From NCBI GenBank assembly GCA_016584495.1, contig WAID01000012.1, positions 372,001 through 436,000 of the forward strand: 64,000 bases of DNA. The letters run 5' to 3'. Both the position numbers and the translations under genes were made by a program. Every line of letters starts with the position of its first letter. Position 1 is the first letter of the stretch. The DNA comes from Celoporthe dispersa. Taxonomy: Eukaryota > Ascomycota > Sordariomycetes > Diaporthales > Cryphonectriaceae. Shown here piece after piece: positions 1 through 10,100 of the stretch. The notes under the pieces are model-generated. The model ran no database searches and was not told the DNA's origin. It saw only the letters and a list, made by a program, of their open reading frames with translations.

Positions 1-514
1 TAGTCATGTCCTCTCCCGTACGAAAGAAAGGCTATCAGCAGGATCAACCTCCTGAGCCTCAGTTAGGGGGACCAGATCTAAATCTACTGTAGATTTGTCT
101 CCCTAGGTATGTATATTTAGACAAGTGCGCCTCGTCCAATAATATCCGTCTCTACTAGCGACGTCTCAAATATCTACCAGCAATGATGCTCTCACAACAA
201 TCACGATGCTTCTGTGTCACAAGGACACAATCCGAGAGGCAAGAAGACGTGGGATCATGAATCAACCAATAAATCGGCTTGCCTAATACCCGCCTAGAAA
301 CGCGGTGATGGGTCCCAGCAGACCAGCGAGTAGGGTATCTCCCCTCGTTCGTTGCGTCTTTTATTAGACGCCCTCAAACCATATGCTCCTAGTCCCATTC
401 ATTACCTTTCAGAGAGAGAAATAAACAAGGAGTTCATCGCGTGAACCTGTTCAGGCCGGCATCTCGTCCTCCTCAATCAGCCGGCCTAGGATGAGGCTCT
501 GTATGACGAGCTCA
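1..514. other. Intergenic, window edge
   Basis: No convincing coding sequence. It is downstream of the BRCT protein gene and therefore probably holds its 3' UTR. It contains an imperfect palindrome at about 67-116. Confidence 0.6.
67..116. repeat. Imperfect palindrome
   Basis: The outer segments (TAGGGGGAC on the left, GTCTCCCTA on the right) and the inner AAATCTAC / GTAGATTT pair as a stem. A 7-nt bulge is present only on the left arm. It could be a relic of a small inverted-repeat element or a chance hairpin. Confidence 0.35.
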
Positions 515-3500
515 TCACTCAAGAGGCGGAGTTTCTTGGGCGACGGGCCTGTAGGCCCCCACCGCCCTTCCTCTTCCTCTTCCTGCTCGCCGAGGGCAGT
601 ACAACTTCTGTGAACGGGTTGGCCCTACCAGCCATCTTCTCGTCGACATACACCCAATCAAATGGATGGCCCGCGTCCTCCATCGCTCTAAGCTGCTTCC
701 TCGCCTCGTCCACGGTGTGCACCCTAGAGAGCGAGGCGCCCAGACCCGCGCCAGGAAGATGTAGGCTGCCTTCCTGCTCTCGTCAGCGCGGGCCATGATC
801 ACCAGGATCCGTGACTGGTCAAGAAGCCGTGGCCGGTAGCGGATGACCTCCCTGAGCTTCGCCGTTGCGGCGTTGTACGTCGGCAGGTTACGCGACCTTA
901 TCGCGTCGCCGAGGAACGAGGAGTTCCCAGCACAGAGGAGGTAGTCGGACCAGTCGACGAGCTTCTGCTTGCTTGTGCATGTGGTGATCCAGCGCTCGTG
1001 GATACAAGGGAGACCAAGGGCGAGTGCCTGCATGTATTTGACCTTGCGCGAGTGGCCATCGGCAATGAGAGCTGTGAAGCCTGTCTCGCGAGCGGCGGGG
1101 ACAAGCTCAATCTCGTCTTCAGGATGCGGCGCTGGCGACGTGGTCTCACAATCAGCATCCTGAGCCGGGGACATCTCAAAAAGCTTGTCAAAACCATCCG
1201 TCAGAACCTTGCCACCGGCCTGCCTGATCTTGTTCGTGATCTGCTCGGAGCATGCTATCCTCGAGTTGTACTGCGCATCCTTCTCTCCCGCCTGTCTGGA
1301 CTGGAAAGAAATTGCGAAAACCATCCCTGCAAAGAGCTTCGTTCCGTGACCTGTTTCGCGTGGAGCTGGTGCTGAATTTTTGGCGGAGGCCCTGCTAGAC
1401 CTCGAGAAACGCGTACTCTGCTCAGGATTCGGTGTGATGGGCGACCTAGCCAGCTCATCGGTCGAAACTGATGCGTCTGATGCGAAGGATTTTCTGGTCC
1501 GTCTGGTCGACACAGGGCGCTTGGTCGGCGTAGCCTTGGGACCAGCCCTCGAGCTCTTCAGACGGTGGGCTTTAGCAACCGCTGGAGAGCTCTGGATGCC
1601 GTCCGTCAACGACGGTGTAGCCCCAGTTCGCAGTGATTCGTCTGTGAGTGGGGTTGCCTTGTCAGAATCAGACAGTGCCGGCGTTGTAGTTAATCTGCTG
1701 AGAGATGATGTGGAGCTCGAGCGTGGAGCTGGAGAGGTCGGCGGGGCGGTCACTGGAGCTGAATGAGGCGCTCCACGGCACCTTGCCCTGGTGTTGAGAG
1801 CCGGCGCAGGGGGCGATGTTCCGACGACACTACTTCGATCGTTTCCGCCACCTCCTGAAGAATGACCGGCAGCAAGCACGGCATCTGGGATCGTTGTACA
1901 GCCCTCTGGCTGTGGTCGACTCGGCGGCGTCCCAACCCGTGAAGACTTTCTGGATACACCTTCCGAGTCTGAGCGGGCCGGCGAACTCCGCAAGGTCGTG
2001 CCAGCAGTCTCGTCCCTTGATGCTTCTTCCGCGTCCGAGGAGTGGGGTATCGTGTCGTCCTGTGGTCGGAAATGCAGGTTCAGAGGACTCGTCTCAGGAA
2101 CTTCGTCCGTACGAGGTGCGCTTCCGTCTTGCTTGGCGTTTGCCTCCTCTTCTTGTACAGTGGGCTCATACGTCGCGGGAGCAGGATCCGTATTCGGAAT
2201 CATGGCCTCATTACTAGAGAACCCACCAAACGGATCCGACACATGGTTTTCTGGCGCACAGCCTTCCTCTAGACCGTCTGGCGAGGGCTGTATAATGCCG
2301 TCTTGCGAGGCGTCAACGGCATGTTGAGTATCCTCCACCGAGTTCTGCGAGTCTCTCGTAGAGAATCCTTCACACTGATCCAGATACTTCTGGGCGTCCG
2401 AGGCCGGTGGTGATTCATCCTGTCTTGTTGAGGGGACCACGACATCCTCTGCATTGGCAGGGCGTGGCCGCTCGAACTTGATGGCCCTTAAGCTCTGCGC
2501 GGCCGCTGCCTTCCGCAAGGCGACACGCTGACGGCGACGGTACTCCTCATCATCATCACTTGGGTCCTCATCGAGGTCATCTTCCGATCTTGAATGCGCT
2601 TGTGTAGGCTCCTCCTGTAGAGAATTGTGCATGGGCTCATATACCTCAATGGGTGCCCTCCGTGGCGCAAAGTGAAACGTCCTGGACACCCTGTCAATCC
2701 TGGTCTCGCCGTGCGCTATGTGTCCCTGGTTCTCAGCCTCTTCCTCCTCTCCTTCCTGCTGCTGCTGCTGCTGCTGCTCTTCCTCCTCCTCCTCCTCCTC
2801 TCGGTCCTCTTCCTCCTTGTCCTTCTCTTGCCGAGGAGGGATATCGTATTCCACAGGGAAGATCGGAAGGCTAGAAGGGGCAGCTGGTAGTGGCGAGGGC
2901 CCAACAGAGACCCTCTTGAGCGGCGACGGGTTCGGAGAGATCGTGTTGAAGGGGCGGAGGTTGTCGGGCGAAGGGCGCGATGACGTCGGGCTGAAGGTCG
3001 GTTTGTAGGCGGAGGAGAATTGGGTCTGCTTGAACATCTGGGAGCTGGCCATCAATGCCGCTGCTGCCGCCGCTCCGACCCCGGACAGCGGGTTTCTAGG
3101 TAGTACTGGCGTCTGGGGGTCCCCATTGAGGTGCTCAGGCGAGCCTGAGACGGAGGCCTGGGTGTCGCGGTGACCGAGCGCGCTAAAATCGAAATTGACG
3201 GCGCCCGTGTCTTGATCGGTCAGGGTGACATTCTCGTTGGCGGATGCTGGGGTATGGTGGGCGCGCTGCGACGAGACAGCCGCGTCGGGAGGATCGGAAG
3301 AGACGAGGTCGTCGCCGCGGCCGAGGTATTGCTCGTAGCTCCTCCCATCATTCGACTGCGTCGGGGATTGCGAGTACTCCATCCTCTTCGCGAGTGCCTT
3401 GCCTGGGCATGTGTGCGAGATTATGACACCCGTGCCGCCCTGGTCGGTGGACAGCTTGCTACTGCCGTCGGCGTAACCATGGCATTTTTCGTCGTCGTCG

Positions 3501-4234
3501 TCGTCGTCACGTCGAGGAGGGATGGCAGGGCTGCCAGCTCGGGCGCGAGGCGGAACACGGCCTGGGGTGCTCAGTGTGTGGCCAGGCGTCCCATCTGGCT
3601 GGCCCTGACGCGGGCTGCTGCTGCGTCCTGTGGGATAGACGGCGGGACGTTGGCGGAGAGCTCGCGGTGGTGGTGGTGGTGGTGGTGGTGGCTGGGAAGG
3701 AGGGGAAGAGAGGCGACTGTCCGACGCGTCTGCGCCGTCTATGATCCGAGCTTCCAAGTCGCAGTCCAGGCTGGCTGCAGAAGCCCGTCCGAGACCCCTG
3801 CGCATGCCCCGGACCGTCGCATCGGCGGCGGGTTTCAGGCTCGTCAGGTCTCGTTCCTGTTGGTGGACAATGGCCAATCTGCCGCCGCGGGGCCCTGCAT
3901 CTGCTGCACCTAAACCTGCACAGACACCCGCGTTTCCAGTCGATTTAGACTTTCCAATTGACTCTGAAGATCCCGCGGTCGATCTCGCGCGTGGTGCCCG
4001 ACCACCGAGAAAAGTCTGGTTGACCTTGGGAGGTCTCGGCTGCTGCTGGCCATACTGGTGCTGAATCAGGGCATCATGGATGTCTAGGGGCTGGGCCGGC
4101 GAGCTGCTCCTCTCACCGACGCCGTGGACGCGGTGCATGTAGTTTATGAGGGCCTGGCTGTCCTGCGACTCGACCTCGCCAGCCATGGCCCGCCTTGCTG
4201 CCTCCTCCAGGCTCCTGGGGGCTTCTAGGGCCAT
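515..4234 (-). CDS. BRCT-domain DNA damage checkpoint protein (Rad9/Crb2/53BP1-like), frameshifted near its end
   Basis: Probable checkpoint mediator that binds phosphorylated partners in the nucleus through C-terminal BRCT repeats. Seen: an intronless frame from the first ATG. About 950 residues are low complexity, with an early SQ-containing motif (ESQDSQ, about residue 22), a Pro run near 181-190, an Asp run near 245 and a Glu/Gln run near 468-492. A BRCT-like region starts at LFAGMVF (about 965) and continues through GFTALIADG to a conserved-looking Trp (HERWITTC, about 1081). The second BRCT is interrupted: after AAYIFLA (about 760 in the window) the conserved text continues one frame over (VHTVDEARKQL, then FDWVYVDEKM), ending at stop 519-521. 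Adding one G in the GGCGCGGG stretch restores a protein of about 1,238 residues. The assignment to Rad9/Crb2 is inference from the architecture (long disordered N-terminus, terminal tandem BRCT); a Tudor domain was not resolved by eye. Confidence 0.75.
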   Translation of the reverse strand: MALEAPRSLEEAARRAMAGEVESQDSQALINYMHRVHGVGERSSSPAQPLDIHDALIQHQYGQQQPRPPKVNQTFLGGRAPRARSTAGSSESIGKSKSTGNAGVCAGLGAADAGPRGGRLAIVHQQERDLTSLKPAADATVRGMRRGLGRASAASLDCDLEARIIDGADASDSRLSSPPSQPPPPPPPPPRALRQRPAVYPTGRSSSPRQGQPDGTPGHTLSTPGRVPPRARAGSPAIPPRRDDDDDDEKCHGYADGSSKLSTDQGGTGVIISHTCPGKALAKRMEYSQSPTQSNDGRSYEQYLGRGDDLVSSDPPDAAVSSQRAHHTPASANENVTLTDQDTGAVNFDFSALGHRDTQASVSGSPEHLNGDPQTPVLPRNPLSGVGAAAAAALMASSQMFKQTQFSSAYKPTFSPTSSRPSPDNLRPFNTISPNPSPLKRVSVGPSPLPAAPSSLPIFPVEYDIPPRQEKDKEEEDREEEEEEEEQQQQQQQEGEEEEAENQGHIAHGETRIDRVSRTFHFAPRRAPIEVYEPMHNSLQEEPTQAHSRSEDDLDEDPSDDDEEYRRRQRVALRKAAAAQSLRAIKFERPRPANAEDVVVPSTRQDESPPASDAQKYLDQCEGFSTRDSQNSVEDTQHAVDASQDGIIQPSPDGLEEGCAPENHVSDPFGGFSSNEAMIPNTDPAPATYEPTVQEEEANAKQDGSAPRTDEVPETSPLNLHFRPQDDTIPHSSDAEEASRDETAGTTLRSSPARSDSEGVSRKSSRVGTPPSRPQPEGCTTIPDAVLAAGHSSGGGGNDRSSVVGTSPPAPALNTRARCRGAPHSAPVTAPPTSPAPRSSSTSSLSRLTTTPALSDSDKATPLTDESLRTGATPSLTDGIQSSPAVAKAHRLKSSRAGPKATPTKRPVSTRRTRKSFASDASVSTDELARSPITPNPEQSTRFSRSSRASAKNSAPAPRETGHGTKLFAGMVFAISFQSRQAGEKDAQYNSRIACSEQITNKIRQAGGKVLTDGFDKLFEMSPAQDADCETTSPAPHPEDEIELVPAARETGFTALIADGHSRKVKYMQALALGLPCIHERWITTCTSKQKLVDWSDYLLCAGNSSFLGDAIRSRNLPTYNAATAKLREVIRYRPRLLDQSRILVIMARADESRKAAYIFLARVWAPRSLGCTPWTRRGSSLERWRTRAIHLIGCMSTRRWLVGPTRSQKLYCPRRAGRGRGRAVGAYRPVAQETPPLE
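2757..2830. repeat. Coding CTG/CTC trinucleotide repeat
   Basis: Runs of CTG followed by CTC on the plus strand encode the Gln and Glu tracts of the BRCT protein on the minus strand. Such repeats are prone to length change between strains. Confidence 0.85.
3665..3691. repeat. Coding GGT repeat (polyproline)
   Basis: About nine GGT units on the plus strand encode a proline run in the BRCT protein on the minus strand. Confidence 0.85.
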
Positions 4235-4491
4235 CTCGACCGGTTGACGAGCATAGCGGCAGAGTCATGAGATGGTGGAAGAAACCTCTCGTGGTGGACA
4301 TGAGGTCCCCCAGACGGGAGGAGAAATACTGCTGCTATACGAGAGGACGACGAGGAGGGGGGGGCGGAGGAAAAAGCAAGGAAAAACTAGAAGGTACAGG
4401 CAGAGGTGGCTACGGTACGCGGGTTTCGAGCACAGCCGCTGCTGCTCTCTCCTCCGGAGAAATGACCTGTCGCGCCTGAATGGCGTCTAAA

Positions 4492-4570
4492 CGATTGATT
4501 GATTGATTGACTGCCTGGCTGGCTGATTGGTCGACAAACTAGTCTGATTGACTGATTGATTTGATTGATT
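4492..4570. repeat. Degenerate GATT tandem repeat
   Basis: Repeated GATT units with interspersed GACT and GGCT variants, in the promoter region of the BRCT gene. Confidence 0.7.
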
Positions 4571-5688
4571 ACCTGCTGCATTTTGCGGATGCGATAATTG
4601 ATGACGCCTGGCGCTGTAGACGCGAAAGCACGTGCTCGCGCAAGGAGCAAGGAGTAACCATCGAGAGTGAGACAGGGACATTCCCATTACCCCTTTTGGG
4701 CTACTATGGCACTACTATAGTACTACTGTGGTATGGCAGCGCAGTACAAGCAGCACCACCATAATTCTATGGCGCTATCGGTACCATACGCAGTACTACG
4801 TAGTAAGCGTATCACAACAGCTGGCACTAAACATTGCTGGACGCGTCCATCGCAATTGCCATGTTTACATACTCATGGCATTGTATTGTCCCCTTCTTCC
4901 CCGCTCTCTCACCTTCCGCTTTCTTGTCTCCAGCATTTTATATCCCGTCCTTCCTTCATCCTGCCACGACGACGACATGACCTCCTCCTACTACTACAGT
5001 CATAATACATACTCTCAACAGTACTATGGTAGCAGTCTGCGGGTCTCCTCTGCGCGTCCAAGACTTACATACACATACACACACACAGAGACGTATTATT
5101 TACTTACATAATTACGAGTACAAACTTACATACGCCACGTCTCGGATCCATCAACAACAACACACACGAACACACGACACACAGACGCCACACACACCAA
5201 AACGCAGTCATCATCCTACAAGGGTAGGCCCATGCGTCCGTTGCTCTGGCAAGTCCATCAGGAAGTGGATCCTCACATCCTCCTCAGGAAGATCGACTGC
5301 ACGCAACTCGACCAACCCCCCCAAACAAGGATCTGCCGGGCTCAACGTCGAAGAGGGGAAATGAGCATCGCACCACCATCAAGTACACTCACTCACTCAG
5401 CTGCTGGGCATGACAACGCCAACAACAAACATTGTATATACTTGGTACATACATAACAACCTCGACCGAGGCCAGCCTCCTCAGGGCCCCTCTTCTCTTT
5501 CTCCTCCTCATCACCTTGGTGTTCTCGAGCCTCATCCAGAGACAGTGCTCCGATCATCACTGCCCGACTTCGCGAATCTTTCATTCTCCTCTTTTGCGCC
5601 ATTGCTGCGCGTCATCTCTCTCTCTGTGTCGCCCAGTCGCTCTTTCTCCTTCTTTTCACGGTCTGACCTAGCCTGGCCTGGCCCAGGC

Positions 5689-5689
<1 letters not shown>

Positions 5690-5721
<32 letters not shown>
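5690..5721. repeat. (CT)n microsatellite
   Basis: Nearly pure CT dinucleotides upstream of the DUF4048-like gene. CT-rich tracts are common in fungal promoters and 5' UTRs. Confidence 0.8.
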
Positions 5722-6781
5722 CATAGAAGGTCCTCCCCTTTCCCAACCGTCCTGGGGTCCCTTACCGCATTCTGACCTCCACTCACAACCCACCTGACCC
5801 ACTCTCTTCTCTCCTCGCTGGCTTTTCCCTCTCTCTTTTTTTTTTTTTTTTTTGGGCTCCCCTACAACGGCCACCAGAGCCAGTGCACGGCCAGGCCGGC
5901 CACGGTACGGGGCACGGGGCAACCCAAAAGCACTGAGCAAAGCTCGGCTTCAACGCTCATTTAGGAGGAGGACCGCCAGCAGGGACAGGGAGCCCACCGC
6001 CGTACCGTACCGATCCTCTCGCCTGCCAGCACACCAGGCACAGCAGCAGCTTCAGCTTTACCGCCTCTGCCAGCAGCTGGTCCAGGCCCTCCCCCTCCCC
6101 CCCGGGACCATCCATTACGTCGCAATCTCCAGCCGTCTCCACGGGACGCTGCCGCAGCCAGGAGCCCGCAAGCCCTGGTCCACTGGTCCACCACCCACCC
6201 ACCCCCAGTGAAGGACGGGCAAAGGCGAGCAGGAGGATATTGTCCAATGGTACTTACATCTTGGTAGCCCCTGCTACAGAGTTGTATTGACTCTCTCTCG
6301 AGGGATCCAGGGTGCTGTTATCTCGGCCAAGCCCAGCAGCCTGTCGCCGCCCCTGAGTTTGAAACATTTCTTTCGATCAATTTCGATTGTCTGCTCCATG
6401 ACCGCTACTCTCTTCACAATTTGTCTCTTCACCACCTGTTCCAACACTCTCTTGCACCACGGACACCATCTTCGCCCCTCCTTACACCAGAGGGCTTCTC
6501 TCGTAGCCAACAGGAGATCGACTTCGGCCTGGAGACAGCGCCACAGGCGTGCCCGTCGCGCTCCGTCCAATCCTTTCACCACACGCGCCAGCGCCAAGGA
6601 GAGACACCGGCCCTCGAGCCTGTCCTGCCCTCCCGGCCTTGTTGAGCGCCTTTCACAAGATCCAACGCGCCCCAGCGTTGATTCACCCGTAGCTCCACCG
6701 TTTCCGGCGAGAAGAGTGCACAGCCGGTATCAATCGGGCGAGACGCCGGTTCTGGGAGCCCTCTACAGCCTACACAGCAGG

Positions 6782-8580
6782 ATGGAGGACCTCGCGACCC
6801 GGAGGGCTGGCCACTCCAGGTCGACGTCTGCAAGCAGGCGTCACGTGTCGAGGCTCTCGAGGTCGGAGACGATGCCGCCGCCGCCAGCAGATGAGCTCTT
6901 CGACTCACCCCCGTCGTCGTTCGGGGCGCGCTCGACACGGTCCCTGTCCACCACCTCGCGCAACTCGAACAGGCTGTCCCTCACGCTCCCCATCGCCCTG
7001 CCGACCAACGCGCCGTCGAGGCCCACCCCGATCTCGACCACAATCCCGTCTTTCCCGCCCACTCCCGGTGACACCCCCACCGTGCGGTCCCCCACCGACG
7101 CGAACGACTTCATCCACGCCATCGCCGCCCAGGAGAGGAGGGTGCTCGAGCTCCGCGAGGACCTGAAGAGCGCCGAGGCCGAGCTGTCACGCCTCAAGAA
7201 GCAGTGGGGCGCCTTCGACTCGGTGCGCAAGCGCAATGCCATGGTCAACGGCGAGCCTCTGCGCCCGAGCCCCCAGAGCTCGCCTGCCGTGGACGACGTC
7301 GAGGGCAAGACGCGCAGCGTCGAGCTGGACAGGAGGCGGACCATGCTGATGAGCCAGCAGCTGGGCAAGGAGGCCGCGACAACGCCCACCTCGGGCCGGA
7401 GGCGGGTCATGCGCGGTGGCCACACCCGCGCGCTGTCCCTGCTCTCGCCCACCAAGCCAGACGGGGGCTTCCCCACCCTCGACGATGCCCTGGGCCGCCA
7501 CAGGTCTGCGGCGAAGGACTCGGAGCCTCACCTGCAGAACTTCGTGGGTCGCCACCACCACCACCCTCCCCCTGGCCGCCAACGGGATCTCAAAGCGGGC
7601 GACCTGGACGCCTCGGTCATCAGCCAGCTCTCCGTCGCCCAACCACGGCGTGAAGCAGATGGCCGAGGACTTCAAGGCAGGGCTGTGGACGTTCGTGGAG
7701 GACCTGCGCCAGGTGGCCGTCGGCGATGAGCCCATCCACGGCGCGCCCAGTGGTGGGTACAGGAGGGTCTCGGGCCGGCAGAGCGAGGGCGACAGGGACA
7801 CGGTCCGGGCCTCGAGCTCATCGTCACGGCCACACGCCGCCAGCGTCTTCAGCAGCAGCGACCACACGCCCACCCCGTCGACACGGTTCTGCGACCCCCT
7901 CAAGGAGTCCGACACGGGCAACCTGGGCCGGCCCAGGCGCACCAACTCGAAACGGGCAAAGCACTTCTCCTGGACCCCCCTGACCGTCGACGCCTTTGAC
8001 GACGCCGACTGGAGCAACTGGGAGAGCCCGCCAGCCGCACCGTCGCCCAGGTGGAGCGGCACCACCGTCAACGGCGACATCATTACAACAGCCATCCCGG
8101 AAGGGAAGGGCGATGAGAACGACTCACTGTGAGACAACACCGCTCCTCCGTTCATCTGACCTGCTCTCGACTTGGACCTGCCCGCCCTCCACACCTCCAC
8201 CCCCCTTCCACCGCCTCACAGCTCCGGGACGCCCTTGATCCTGTGTTCTCTCACCCGCCCAACCCCTGTTTCTCCCCCACCAGCCATCCCCTCCACCACC
8301 AACCAACCAATCCCTCGCGTTCTGATATTCATCTGCTTACCCTGTGCGCCTTGGCTCCCAACCCAAGACTAATCACCGTGCCGCCCACAGCAAGAACAAG
8401 ACCTCGACACCGTGCTACCGCGAGCCTCCCGAGTCCCCTCCGCTCTCAGCAGTGAAGATCGAGGAGATGCTCAAGCAGCTGTCTCCCGGCAACCTGAAGA
8501 GGGCCACGAGCGATTTCATGAAGGAGTGGGAGAAGAGCCTCGGGGAACCAGCCATCCCCATCAAGGACAAGGCTTGCTGA
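6782..8580 (+). CDS. DUF4048-like fungal protein, two exons plus an apparent +1 indel
   Basis: Function unknown. The C-terminal part (MAEDFKAGLWTFVEDLRQ, then VGDEP) resembles the fungal DUF4048 family; that family name is from memory. Exon 1 is 6782-8128 and exon 2 is 8391-8580. The 262-nt intron has a GTGAGA donor, a CTAAT branch site near 8370 and a CAG acceptor, and joins in phase. Within exon 1 the frame changes between about 7545 and 7600, near a CCACCCTCCCCCTGG stretch; removing one base gives about 511 residues. I chose the ATG at 6782 because the frame upstream, although open, has no conserved look. Visible parts: Ser/Arg/Pro-rich N-terminus, a charged helix that could be a coiled coil (AAQERRVLELREDL, about 112-142), and a short helical C-terminal exon (KIEEMLKQLSPG, FMKEWEKSL). 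Confidence 0.7.
8129..8390 (+). other. Intron of the DUF4048-like gene
   Basis: GTGAGA donor after GACTCACT and a CCCACAG acceptor. It splits a Leu codon (CT|C). The exon after it keeps the frame to the TGA at 8578-8580. Confidence 0.75.
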
Positions 8581-10100
8581 TAAAAGGAAAATGAAAAGAT
8601 GGATAGATGGCGATGCACACGAGGGGTTTAGGTCACCCCTTGGCCATCAAGGCCAGGAAGGAGGGAGGGAGGGATCACGGCTCAGACAGACGCCTGAAGT
8701 TAGAAAGCTGCAGAGTTAGAGATTTTGGACAAGATTCGGGTTTGAATTCTGCCCTCCTCTTGGTTTCTCCCTGTCTGCATATACAAACTTGGTGGTTGCC
8801 CTTACAGCGGCACCGAACGCATCTCACGACGCCATGGCACGACACAAGGAAGCACATCTATACTATACATACACAAGTACGTATAGTGCGGTAGATGTGT
8901 GTCGACTTTGTATCAATGATAATGACAAATCGCCCTCAAGGCACTCACCCACTCGTCATGCGTTCAAAACTTGCTTGGCTCTCCTACTAAACTCGATACG
9001 CACCGTCCACGTAGTTATGTGATGTCTCTTAGGTTCTCAAACTCGTCCTCTGTGCATCTACTACTCTCGACCTTCACCCATCCCGGTTCAACCTATGCAT
9101 CCCAAGTAAAACTTGCAGTGGAGTGCTCCAGCCGCTAAAGCCACCCCTCCCCTCTAGGGCGACAATATCAATGATAGAAGAGGAGATATAGTCTGTACAA
9201 ATGAAGCAACCAACGACTTATCACTCACAAAGAACAGAAAGAAGATATCAAGAAGGATCTCGTATTGTTTTTTGGTTGTCTTTTCTTTTCAATAGAAAGG
9301 GGGTTTTTAAAAAAAAAATTAAAAATTAAAAAAACCCGTTCAACGACAAGTTGAACAATCAGGCGGCAAACTAAGGCAGCGGCCAACTGTTGCATTGTTT
9401 TCATCAGGCAATATACGCAGGCTCATATATGATTTTTGAACCAATAGCTGAATAGGGACTAAAATTAATGATAGGTCAATTGCTTTGCTGTTTCCTACTC
9501 GAGGTTGGGGGGTTTTTTTTCTTCTCCTTTCTTTTCTTCAAGCGTACTGTTTGTCAAACAAGGAATGAGTGAGTGCTACAGAAAAGGCACCCAAATGTTC
9601 TGCAATTCAAGGCGTCTGAAAACTTTCTAATCACTTCGAAAGGAAGCTGAGGTGAAAGTTTAAGAAAAACAGAAAATATAAAGAGGGAGTGACGATGCCT
9701 CGGTGCCTCTGGGCAGCAATTCATTGGCTTGAAGTGGTCAACCAATGGCCAGTGTTGGTTGATTGACCGGCTCCTTATTCTCCCAGTGCAGTCATCTCCT
9801 TGGAAACTCATGTGCATTTGGGTGGACGATATAGGTGGACGATATAGAAAGAAGAACTTAATTCAAACAGGATGCACCAGAGGTCATGTGTCTATATCTG
9901 TGCTCGAGGTTGGACATGCATACAATACCGGGGGAAAACACTCCTCCAATAAACCTCGCTCGGTATCTGCTCGCCCTTCTATCTGCTTTCCGCTTCAACT
10001 GCTGCTTGCTGGGGCTTCTCTCGTTGTACACCTATTTTCATACAGAGCATCCAATGCTCGCTCCCGAGGTCATTTGTATGACGGTCCCGCGCAGGCCAGC
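8581..10100. other. Convergent intergenic region
   Basis: Between the 3' ends of the DUF4048-like gene and VMA1. Lower GC than the genes, consistent with two 3' UTRs. It contains an A/T-rich imperfect hairpin (about 9299-9338: GGGTTTTT arm, A-rich centre, AAAAACCC arm). No coding sequence is supported. Confidence 0.6.

Larger units (their letters stand above)
4235..6781. other. Divergent intergenic region
   Basis: Lies between the BRCT gene (-) and the DUF4048-like gene (+) and should hold both promoters and 5' UTRs. Contents: imperfect GATT repeats (about 4492-4570), a CT-rich stretch with a (CT)n run (about 5690-5721) and a T run (about 5836-5853). Open frames here are short, overlap one another on both strands and have microsatellite-derived composition, so none is called. 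Confidence 0.6.

Noticed and set aside
722..760. A 22-nt intron to reconcile the two frames of the BRCT protein
   Set aside because: Too short for a fungal spliceosomal intron; a single missing G explains the shift better.
7544..7595. A 52-nt intron (GTGGGT...AAAG) in the DUF4048-like gene
   Set aside because: Phase would fit, but the donor and acceptor are poor, no branch site is evident, and the new frame looks coding inside the proposed intron; an indel is preferred.
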